Positions 1-8,139 of a stretch of 40,216 bases of DNA are shown here, piece after piece. The position numbers were made by a program, and so were the translations under genes. Source of the stretch: Bacteroidota bacterium. Lineage in GTDB: Bacteria; Bacteroidota; Bacteroidia; UKL13-3. The stretch's first letter is position 1; the number at the start of each line of letters is the position of its first letter. Where the stretch lies: contig CANGGG010000024.1 in the NCBI GenBank assembly GCA_947453415.1, positions 1 to 40,216 on the forward strand. The letters run 5' to 3'. The notes beneath the pieces were generated by a model. It saw nothing but the letters and a program-made list of their open reading frames with translations, made no database searches and was not told the DNA's origin.

Positions 1-375
1 CTTTTTAAATACTTTTATATAATCGTCTAAAAAGCCTACTAAACCTAACCAAATGGTGGTTATTACAGCCAAAATAATATATACATTATTGATTCGAGCA
101 AATAATAAGGTAGGTAATAAAATAGCAGCCAAAATAATTAAGCCGCCCATGGTAGGTGTACCAACTTTTGCTTTTTCACCTGCTAATCCTAAATCACGAA
201 TTTCATCAGCTACTTGTAAACTACGTAATTTGGCAATTAAAGTTTTACCATAAACCATAGAAATAGTTAACGATAAAATAATAGCAATAGCCGCTCTGAA
301 TGAAATGTATTGAAACATTCCCGCTCCAGGGAAATTAAAGGTTTTGTCTAAGTAATCAAATAAGTAATACAGCAT
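1..375 (-). CDS. mraY: Phospho-N-acetylmuramoyl-pentapeptide transferase (MraY), N-terminal part, truncated by window edge
   Basis: Minus-strand frame from ATG at 375 reads MLYYLFDYLDKTFNFPGAGMFQYISFRAAIAIILSLTISM...GLAGEKAKVGTPTMGGLIIL...WLGLVGFLDDYIKVFK. TPTMGG and GFLDDY are MraY signatures. It directly follows murE in a dcw cluster. Confidence 0.95.
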   Translation of the reverse strand, partial: MLYYLFDYLDKTFNFPGAGMFQYISFRAAIAIILSLTISMVYGKTLIAKLRSLQVADEIRDLGLAGEKAKVGTPTMGGLIILAAILLPTLLFARINNVYIILAVITTIWLGLVGFLDDYIKVFKK

Positions 376-421
376 AATCTTGTTGTTTATTTATGTTTAT
401 TTTTTAGTTTTAAAATTCTAT

Positions 422-1885
422 TTATTGCATTAATTCAAACATTTCTTTCAATATTTCTTTATCATCAAAATGATGTTTTACGCCATTTATTTCTTGATAT
501 GTTTCGTGGCCTTTTCCAGCTACCAAAATAATATCGCCTTTATTGGCCATGCCAACAGCTGCTTTTATAGCTTCTTTTCTGTTGGTGATTCTCAATGTTT
601 TTTTATAATGAACTGGATCAACACCTTTTTGCATTTCGTCTAAAATAATTTCAGGATCTTCATTTCTAGGGTTGTCAGAAGTGAAAATTACTTTGTTACT
701 ATACTTAGTGGCAACATCTGCCATTACTGGTCTTTTGGCAGCATCTCTATTGCCACCGCAACCAACTACAGTTATTAATTGTTCATTATTTGTTCTAACG
801 CCATTAATGGTGGCAAGTACATTTTTTAACGCATCAGGTGTGTGCGCATAATCAACAATTGCAACAATTCCATTGGCAGATTTTATTAAATCAAAACGAC
901 CATTTACCGAACTTAAACTTGATAAAAGTGTAATGATTTCATGTTTATCTTTTCCTAATAAAAATGCTGCACCATAAACTGCTAATAAATTATAAGCATT
1001 AAACTCACCTACTAATCTAAACCAAGCCTCATCACCGTTCATGTTTAAAAGCATTCCATCAAAATCGGCTTCCATGATTTTCACTTTAAAATCGGCCATT
1101 GATTTCAATGAATAGGTGTATCGAGTAGCTTTTGTATTTTGAAGCATGACCATGCCATTTTTATCGTCTTTATTGGTCAATGCAAATGCATCATCATTTA
1201 CATCGTCAAATAATTTTTTCTTAGCTTTTATGTAATTATCAAATGTTACATGATAATCCAAATGGTCGTGGGTAATATTGGTAAATAATACACCCGCAAA
1301 ATGCAATCCTTTTATTCTGTTTTGATCAATGGCATGTGAGCTAGCTTCCATAAAACAATACTCACAACCGGCTTCCAACATTTGTTGTAAAAGTTCATTT
1401 ATTCTAATAGCATCAGGTGTGGTGTGCGTACTTGGAATGACTGTTTCATTTATTTGATTTTGAACAGTAGAAAGTAAACCAACATGATGTCCAAACTTGC
1501 GAAACAAACTAAATAATAAACTTGCAACAGTGGTTTTTCCATTGGTTCCTGTTACCGCTACTAATATTAATTTTTTAGAAGGATGATTATAAAATTCAGC
1601 AGCCATCAAAGCCATTGCTTCACTGGTATTTGAAACTTGAATAAATGCAATTCCAATATTTAACTCAGCTGGCAAAACCTCACAAACAATGGCTTTACAG
1701 CCTTTTTCAATTACATTAGCAATATAATTATGTCCGTCAGCTTGCGTTCCTTTTATAGCAAAAAATACAGCATCAGCAGTTACATTTCTAGAATCATAAG
1801 TAAGCAAAGAAATTTCATTCTCCATGTTTCCATGAACTGAAATTGTTTGAACTGATTGAATAAGATGTGCTAATTTTTTTGCCAT
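422..1885 (-). CDS. murE: UDP-N-acetylmuramoyl-tripeptide synthetase MurE, meso-DAP type
   Basis: VTGTNGKTT P-loop, HDHLDYH, and the DNPR motif (FTSDNPRNEDP) associated with meso-diaminopimelate-adding MurE; dcw context. Confidence 0.95.
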   Translation of the reverse strand: MAKKLAHLIQSVQTISVHGNMENEISLLTYDSRNVTADAVFFAIKGTQADGHNYIANVIEKGCKAIVCEVLPAELNIGIAFIQVSNTSEAMALMAAEFYNHPSKKLILVAVTGTNGKTTVASLLFSLFRKFGHHVGLLSTVQNQINETVIPSTHTTPDAIRINELLQQMLEAGCEYCFMEASSHAIDQNRIKGLHFAGVLFTNITHDHLDYHVTFDNYIKAKKKLFDDVNDDAFALTNKDDKNGMVMLQNTKATRYTYSLKSMADFKVKIMEADFDGMLLNMNGDEAWFRLVGEFNAYNLLAVYGAAFLLGKDKHEIITLLSSLSSVNGRFDLIKSANGIVAIVDYAHTPDALKNVLATINGVRTNNEQLITVVGCGGNRDAAKRPVMADVATKYSNKVIFTSDNPRNEDPEIILDEMQKGVDPVHYKKTLRITNRKEAIKAAVGMANKGDIILVAGKGHETYQEINGVKHHFDDKEILKEMFELMQ

Positions 1886-1889
1886 AAAA

Positions 1890-4025
1890 CTATCCTAAAA
1901 TTAAATTTACTTTTGAACCTTTATTTAAAATTGAACCTGCTTTTAGAGACTGTTGTTTTACTCTTCCAAATCCATTGATACTTACTTTTAAACCTTTACT
2001 TTCTAGTAAATAAGTAGCATCTTTTGCCGACATTCCTTTAACGTCAGGCATTTGCTTAGCAACATTTATTACAGGAAATAATGATAAAGCATTGTCTTTT
2101 TGTTGAATTTTCAACCAATTTGTTTCCATGTCGTTGATGGAATCATTTTCTAAATGCGATGAAATTCCTATATCATCTAAAATAATTTTTACGTTTTCTT
2201 TATACGCTTTGCTTACTTGTGGCAAATCGTTAGAAAAGGAAGTGTAAGTTTCTCTTACATCTTTATGAATATTGGTAGTGGTTGCATATATTTTATTGGC
2301 CAAATCTTTAAAAACCGGCAATGCCAATTGTGCGCCATAAATCATGCTTCCTTGCGGACGAATAACTACTACATAACAACTGTATTTTGGTTTTTCGGCA
2401 GGAAAATAACCACACCAAGAAGCCCTATAAACCTTGGCTCCACCTTGGTAATAATCTTCGCCTTTTTGAATAATTGCAGTTCCTGTTTTACCTGCAAATG
2501 TGTATGGTAAATTAGCATTTTCTTTATTATATGCAGTGCCATTTTTTACTACACCTTCCATCATATTTTTTAATTGAGAAACGGTACTTTGTTTACAAAT
2601 TTGAGTATTCAAAACTTGCGTTTTAAATTCCTTTTCAACCTTTCCCGCTTTCATGATTGTTTTAACAAAATATGGATTTACCATGACTCCATTATTTGCA
2701 ATGGCATTATAAACAGTAAGTATTTGTAAAGGGGTTACCGAAATTCCATAACCTCTACTAATAGCCGACAAATCGCTTTTACTCCATTTATTACTTTTTG
2801 GTTTTAAAAATATTGGAGCTTGAGCACCTAACATTTGTAAATTCAAATTTTTGTTCAAACCAATTTTATCTAAAAATTCATAATGCATGCTTGGGTTTCT
2901 ATCGTAGTATTTTGCTATTTGCTTTGCAAAAGCCACATTCGATGACATTTCAAAAGCTTGTTGCATGTTTAATTCTAGGTAACTGTGAGAGTCCTCCACC
3001 AATCTACCATATACCATTGCTTTGCCTCCTTCTACATTTACTTTGCTTGTGGGAGTTACAAAACCATTGTCTAACAAACTCATCATGGTTACTAATTTAA
3101 AAGTAGAACCAGGTTGCATTCTGGTTCTTATGGCATCGTTTAAACTTTCCTCATAAGTACCATCAGTTTTTCTGGTAAGGTTAGCAATGGCTTTAATTTC
3201 GCCCGTTTCTACTTCCATTAAAATGGCAGTTCCACGCATTGCCATGTTATTTTGTAATACTTTTAAAAGCGATTGTTGCGCCACATCTTGTAAGTTGATG
3301 TCAATGGTTGAAATAATATCGCAACCATTTTCAGCTTCTTCTTTTTCTTCATTATTGATTGGAACGTATACGCCACCCGAAACTCTTTGGGTTAATTGAA
3401 CTCCATTTTTTCCGGATAAATAATCATTGAAAAACCCTTCTAATCCTACAAACTTTTTGGCCTCTTCATTTACAAAACCAATGGTTCTAAATGCCAATGA
3501 TTGAAAGGGTTTTACTCTTGTTGATCTATCTTTTATAATTAAACCGCCAGTAATTTTTCCTATTCTAAATAATGGAAATTTTTTTACGCGTAAAATTTGT
3601 TGGTGACTTACTCGTTTCTTTAAAAAATAATATCCATTTCTATTGCTTCTTAAACTTTTAAAAATGGTTTTATATTCACCTGCTGATTTATCATTAAACT
3701 CATTGCTAAAGCAATACGACAACGAATCAATGTATTTATCAAAAGTATCTTTTACCGCAAATGATGGCGCGGTGGCGTCTATAATAATATCGTAAATAGG
3801 TAATGAAGTAGAAAGTAATGAACCGTTACAATCAAAAATATTTCCTCTAATGGCTTCTATTTTTTGTTTTTTAATTGAATATTCTGTTGCTTCTTTTTTC
3901 CATTTTTCAGCTTCATTGAACTGAATATTATAAACATAATAAATAATTGCGCAAGCAAACACAAGCATTGAACCAAATATGGTTAATGTGCGAAATAGTA
4001 TTGTTTTGCGTGCGTTAATTGCCAT
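1890..4025 (-). CDS. ftsI: Penicillin-binding protein / FtsI-like transpeptidase with one C-terminal PASTA domain
   Basis: N-terminal TM segment, SxxK (GSTFKLV), SSN, and KTGTA motifs; C-terminal PDVKGMSAKDATYLLESKGLKV...LKAGSILNKGSKVNLILG is PASTA-like; dcw context. Confidence 0.93.
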   Translation of the reverse strand: MAINARKTILFRTLTIFGSMLVFACAIIYYVYNIQFNEAEKWKKEATEYSIKKQKIEAIRGNIFDCNGSLLSTSLPIYDIIIDATAPSFAVKDTFDKYIDSLSYCFSNEFNDKSAGEYKTIFKSLRSNRNGYYFLKKRVSHQQILRVKKFPLFRIGKITGGLIIKDRSTRVKPFQSLAFRTIGFVNEEAKKFVGLEGFFNDYLSGKNGVQLTQRVSGGVYVPINNEEKEEAENGCDIISTIDINLQDVAQQSLLKVLQNNMAMRGTAILMEVETGEIKAIANLTRKTDGTYEESLNDAIRTRMQPGSTFKLVTMMSLLDNGFVTPTSKVNVEGGKAMVYGRLVEDSHSYLELNMQQAFEMSSNVAFAKQIAKYYDRNPSMHYEFLDKIGLNKNLNLQMLGAQAPIFLKPKSNKWSKSDLSAISRGYGISVTPLQILTVYNAIANNGVMVNPYFVKTIMKAGKVEKEFKTQVLNTQICKQSTVSQLKNMMEGVVKNGTAYNKENANLPYTFAGKTGTAIIQKGEDYYQGGAKVYRASWCGYFPAEKPKYSCYVVVIRPQGSMIYGAQLALPVFKDLANKIYATTTNIHKDVRETYTSFSNDLPQVSKAYKENVKIILDDIGISSHLENDSINDMETNWLKIQQKDNALSLFPVINVAKQMPDVKGMSAKDATYLLESKGLKVSINGFGRVKQQSLKAGSILNKGSKVNLILG

Positions 4026-4028
4026 TTA

Positions 4029-4442
4029 TTATTCAATTGTAATTTTTGTTGGAGGAACAACTGCTTCCTTCACATAATTTGTATCTTTTCCTATTCTGTT
4101 TTGAATACTATATTCTTTTAATTTTTCAGCAATATTTGATTGCCTGCTGGCATTCATTATTTCACTTAAAATAATGATGTACTCATTCCTTAATTCTTTA
4201 TTTTCTTTTGATAGTTTATCAATTTTTTTATTCAATATATCATTGTTATGACTACTAAAAATAAGTACTGCTATTAAACCAAAACAAAATAGTATAAATG
4301 GCAATTGATTGTAAAACATGTTTACATTCAGCTTGAAATCAATTTCCGACAAGCGCTTTACGGCACCTTCAATTTGGGAAGTGTCGGGCTTTTTCTCTTC
4401 TTTAATTTCAGGCTCATCGCCAGTTATTATTTTATTGCTCAC
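4029..4442 (-). CDS. FtsL-like small bitopic division protein
   Basis: 137 aa: short cytoplasmic N-terminus, one TM segment (LPFILFCFGLIAVLIF), then a coiled-coil-like stretch; sits between rsmH and ftsI where ftsL is expected. Confidence 0.75.
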   Translation of the reverse strand: MSNKIITGDEPEIKEEKKPDTSQIEGAVKRLSEIDFKLNVNMFYNQLPFILFCFGLIAVLIFSSHNNDILNKKIDKLSKENKELRNEYIIILSEIMNASRQSNIAEKLKEYSIQNRIGKDTNYVKEAVVPPTKITIE

Positions 4443-4458
4443 TTATCGTTTAGCTTTA

Positions 4459-5358
4459 TTATAATCGTTCGGCTACTCTTAATTTTGCGCTTCGCGATCT
4501 GTTATTCTCTTCTTGTTCTTTGTCGGTGGCCACTGCTGCTTTTTTGTTCAATGGATTAAATGGACGATTAATATTTCCAAAGAAATCTTTCTCTAATTCA
4601 CCCATTAAATTACCACTGTTCATGTAGTTTTTTACCAATCTATCTTCTAACGAATGGTAACTCATGAACACCAATCGTCCTTTTGGTTTTAGTAAGCTGC
4701 CACATTGCAAAAGCATTTTTTCCAACACATCTAACTCTTGGTTCACTTCTATTCTGATAGCTTGAAAAACTTGCGCATAAAACTTAAAGTCTTTAAACTT
4801 TGGCGCTGAACTTTTCAGTGCTTCTTTTAATTCACCTACAGTTTCAATATCTTTTCCGGTGCGTGCCGCAATAATTTCGGCTGCTAGTTTGCGCGATTGG
4901 TGCAACTCGCCATACTTATAAAATACATTTGCCAAAGCATCTGCCTTATATTCATTAATTACTTTATGTGCACTTAATCGCTGACTTTGGCTCATGCGCA
5001 TGTCTAATACTGCATCATCAAAACGAATAGAAAAACCGCGTTCACCTATATCAAATTGATGAGACGAAACACCTAAATCGGCCAATAAACCATCAACTTT
5101 ATCAAAGCCTTGGTATTGTACATGATTTTTTAAAAACTCAAAATTTTGATCTATAAAAATCAAACGTTCATCGTTTATCAAATTACGTTTTGCATCTTCA
5201 TCTTGATCAAAAGCAATCAACCTTCCTTTTTTACTTAACCTATCTAAAATAGCTTTACTATGTCCACCTCCACCATAGGTAACATCCACATAAACTCCAT
5301 CAGGATTAATGTTTAATCCCTCAAGGCATTCGTTTAACATGACTGGGTTGTGGTACAT
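4459..5358 (-). CDS. rsmH: 16S rRNA m4C1402 methyltransferase RsmH (MraW)
   Basis: MYHNPVMLNECLEGL...VDVTYGGGGHSKAIL, DGLLADLGVSSHQFD, GFSIRFDDAVLDMRM, SYHSLEDRLVK. Confidence 0.97.
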   Translation of the reverse strand: MYHNPVMLNECLEGLNINPDGVYVDVTYGGGGHSKAILDRLSKKGRLIAFDQDEDAKRNLINDERLIFIDQNFEFLKNHVQYQGFDKVDGLLADLGVSSHQFDIGERGFSIRFDDAVLDMRMSQSQRLSAHKVINEYKADALANVFYKYGELHQSRKLAAEIIAARTGKDIETVGELKEALKSSAPKFKDFKFYAQVFQAIRIEVNQELDVLEKMLLQCGSLLKPKGRLVFMSYHSLEDRLVKNYMNSGNLMGELEKDFFGNINRPFNPLNKKAAVATDKEQEENNRSRSAKLRVAERL

Positions 5359-5442
5359 TTTTAGTTGATAGTTGTTAGTTTCTTAGTTTTTAGTACTTAG
5401 TTGCATTTAATTCAAAATTCAACATTTAAAATTCAACATTTT

Positions 5443-5898
5443 TTACTCATTGTTTCTTTTGCTCATTACTTCTTCGGCTAAAGCACTAAAGTCTTCTGGT
5501 TCGGCATTCAGCATGGTATCGTACTCTGCTTTACTCCAAATTTCTACTTTATTGCCGTAGGCTAACAAAACAATTTCGCCTTTTAGGTTTGCATACTCTT
5601 GTAATGGTTTTGGTAATAAAACACGACTTGCAGTATCCATGTCTAATTTACTTGCTCCACGTAAAAAGTAGCGTTTAAATTCTCTTTCCTTTTTTATGTA
5701 ATCACTTAGTTTATTTATTTCTCCGGCTATGTTATCCCATTCGTTAGCGGGATACATGACACAGCATTTTTCAAAACCACGATTGATAAAAAAAGAATCC
5801 TTAGCCTCCACAGGAAGTTGCTTTTTCAATGCTGCAGGAATTATCAACCTGCCTTTAGCATCTATTTTACATTCATATTCTCCGTGTAGGTTTATCAT
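5443..5898 (-). CDS. mraZ: Transcriptional regulator MraZ
   Basis: Start GEYECKIDAKGRLIIPAALK and second AbrB-like half (LDMDTASRVLLPKPLQEYANLKGEIVLLAYGNKVEIWS); first gene of dcw cluster. Confidence 0.96.
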   Translation of the reverse strand: MINLHGEYECKIDAKGRLIIPAALKKQLPVEAKDSFFINRGFEKCCVMYPANEWDNIAGEINKLSDYIKKEREFKRYFLRGASKLDMDTASRVLLPKPLQEYANLKGEIVLLAYGNKVEIWSKAEYDTMLNAEPEDFSALAEEVMSKRNNE

Positions 5899-5933
5899 TT
5901 TTTTTTCTTACAACGCTGTAAAAATAAAACAAA

Positions 5934-5963
5934 AATCCACTTTTCTCCACTTTCCTCCACTTT
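5934..5963 (-). promoter_or_regulatory. Probable MraZ operator: three tandem 10-bp repeats AAAGTGGAnn
   Basis: On the minus strand: AAAGTGGAGG AAAGTGGAGA AAAGTGGATT (5963 to 5934), exact 10-bp period, ending 36 bp upstream of the mraZ start codon at 5898. It resembles described MraZ box repeats (AAAGTG-type in Mollicutes, TGGGN-type in E. coli). Confidence 0.75.
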
Positions 5964-6291
5964 TGTGCATAAATGAGCTTTTTTTATATTCACATTTTGC
6001 TTAAAAGAAATTAACAATGTCGCAGTTACCTAAGGCGCAAACCGTGAATAACCCATTTTGTAAAGTTTTCAACAAAAACCACTTTAAAATCTTGATATTG
6101 GAAATAAACCTTGTTTTTGGAATTTAAAAATGAATCATAGCGCTAAAAATACAAGTTAAAAAACAGTGTTTTTAAGGAATAAATTTTTGTACTTTTTTGT
6201 AAATAATTGGAAAGGTTTTTCGAAAAAAAGTTCTAGAAAAAAAGCTAACAATAAGACCAGATAGTTTTAAAAAAATGTCAGGTCTTGTTGC

Positions 6292-6326
6292 AAAAAAGTA
6301 TCTTATAAACATAAGAGACTTTTTTG
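6292..6326 (+). terminator. Terminator-like hairpin with T-run in the mraZ/gldA intergenic region
   Basis: AAAAAGT-A-TCTTAT AAAC ATAAGA-G-ACTTTTTT, upstream of gldA with no annotated ORF ending just before it. Confidence 0.45.
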
Positions 6327-6381
6327 TTGTAAATGAAACCAACCTTTTTCTTACTTTCGCTGTCCTTTGTAAAACAAAAGC

Positions 6382-7281
6382 ATGACGATTAAAGTAACTA
6401 ATTTATCAAAAATATATGGCAGCCAAAAAGCGCTCGACAGCATTAGTTTTGAAGCGCATAAAGGCGAAATACTGGGATTTTTAGGACCAAATGGTGCGGG
6501 AAAATCTACTACCATGAAAATTCTAACGGGCTATATTCCTGCCACTAGCGGACAAGCTTTTATCAATGGAATTGAAATTAACGAAAACAGCATAGCCATT
6601 AGAAAAGAAGTAGGATATTTACCAGAATTAAATCCGCTTTACACCGACATGTATGTGAAAGAGTTTTTGCTTTTTATAGCCAATAGTTATGGAATAACCG
6701 AAGGTGCCAACCAAGCTGCTGAAGAAATGATTTCCAAAACAGGTTTGAGTTTGGAACGCAAAAAGAAAATTAGTCAGTTAAGCAAAGGTTACAAACAACG
6801 TGTTGGTTTAGCTGCTGCCATGATTCACAACCCAAGTGTATTGATTTTAGATGAGCCAACCAGTGGTTTAGATCCAAATCAAGTAAGTGAAATAAGAAAT
6901 TTAATTAAGGAAATTGGCAAAAATAAAACAGTGATACTTTCGAGCCATATTATGCAAGAAGTAGAGGCCATGTGTGATCGAGTAATTATTATCAATCGTG
7001 GTAAAATAGTGGCTGATGACAAAATTGAAAAACTGCAACAATCGTTTAGCAAAGAATATTTGATTTCGGTTCAATTTAAAAATAGTCCAACCATTGAAAG
7101 CATCAAAGCCATAGATAAAAGCATAAAAGTGTTACCCACAAAAGAAGGATTTACCATTACTGCCAAAGAAGATATTAGAGAAAACATTGCTCAAAAAGCA
7201 GCTGAAAACAATTGGTTAATACTAAGTATGAATTTGGAAGAAAGCTCATTAGAACAAGTGTTTCAGAGTTTAACGAAATAA
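6382..7281 (+). CDS. gldA: Gliding-motility ABC transporter ATP-binding protein GldA
   Basis: Walker A GPNGAGKST, signature LSKGYKQRVG, Walker B VLILDEPTSGLDPNQ; immediately upstream of GldF/GldG-like genes. Confidence 0.9.
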   Translation: MTIKVTNLSKIYGSQKALDSISFEAHKGEILGFLGPNGAGKSTTMKILTGYIPATSGQAFINGIEINENSIAIRKEVGYLPELNPLYTDMYVKEFLLFIANSYGITEGANQAAEEMISKTGLSLERKKKISQLSKGYKQRVGLAAAMIHNPSVLILDEPTSGLDPNQVSEIRNLIKEIGKNKTVILSSHIMQEVEAMCDRVIIINRGKIVADDKIEKLQQSFSKEYLISVQFKNSPTIESIKAIDKSIKVLPTKEGFTITAKEDIRENIAQKAAENNWLILSMNLEESSLEQVFQSLTK

Positions 7282-7377
7282 GCAATGGGCAATGGGCTTC
7301 CGATGCATCGGGAGGCAAAAATAATAAAATATAACTTTCAACTAAGTACTTAAAACTAGGTACTAAAAACTAAAAAA

Positions 7378-8106
7378 ATGATATCAATACTTCAAAAAGA
7401 AATACGCAGTTTCCTGAGCTCATTGATTGCTTACGTAGTAATCATTGTGTTTTTAATAGCTACAGGATTATTCATGTGGGTACTACCCGATAACAATGTT
7501 TTCGATATGGCTTATGCCAATTTAGATACTTTATTTACACTCGCTCCTTGGTTGTTTTTATTCCTAATTTCAGCCATTACCATGCGCACATTTAGCGAAG
7601 AGAAAAAGAACGGAACCATTGAAATATTAACCACCAAACCCATTAGCGATTTAAAAATAATTTTAGCAAAATATTTTGCAGGAGTGGTGTTGGTATTGTT
7701 TGCTTTGATACCAAGTTTGATTTACTTTTATACTGTTTACCAATTAGGTGCACCCACAGGAAACATGGACGTGGGCGCTACTTGGGGTTCTTATATTGGA
7801 TTGTTCTTTTTGGCAAGTTGCTTTGTTAGCATTGGATTATTTTCATCGGTTATTACCGACAATCAAATTGTATCATTTATTGTCAGTATGATTTTATGCT
7901 ACTTGTTTTACAATTTATTTGAACTCATTGCCGACTTTAAATTATTTGGTGCGTGGGATAGTTTAGTTGCAGGATTGGGAATCAATGCGCATTACCAAAG
8001 CATCAGCAGAGGCGTTATTGATAGCCGCGATATTCTATATTTTATCAGTTTTATTGTGGTATTTATTTATGCTACAAAAACTGTTTTTAGCTCACGTAAA
8101 TTTTAA
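7378..8106 (+). CDS. gldF: Gliding-motility ABC transporter permease GldF
   Basis: ABC-2 type permease with about six hydrophobic segments, TMRTFSEEKKNGTIEILTTKPISD motif; between gldA and gldG. Confidence 0.9.
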   Translation: MISILQKEIRSFLSSLIAYVVIIVFLIATGLFMWVLPDNNVFDMAYANLDTLFTLAPWLFLFLISAITMRTFSEEKKNGTIEILTTKPISDLKIILAKYFAGVVLVLFALIPSLIYFYTVYQLGAPTGNMDVGATWGSYIGLFFLASCFVSIGLFSSVITDNQIVSFIVSMILCYLFYNLFELIADFKLFGAWDSLVAGLGINAHYQSISRGVIDSRDILYFISFIVVFIYATKTVFSSRKF

Positions 8107-8139
8107 TTATACATTTCCTTTTTTCAACCATATATATAT

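Noticed and set aside
53-253. Plus-strand 66-aa ORF
   Set aside because: Antisense to mraY, low-complexity composition, no recognisable domain; mraY on the minus strand explains the sequence.
2217-3399. Plus-strand ORFs at 2217-2510, 2798-3100 and 3187-3399
   Set aside because: All lie antisense within ftsI and have no family signature.
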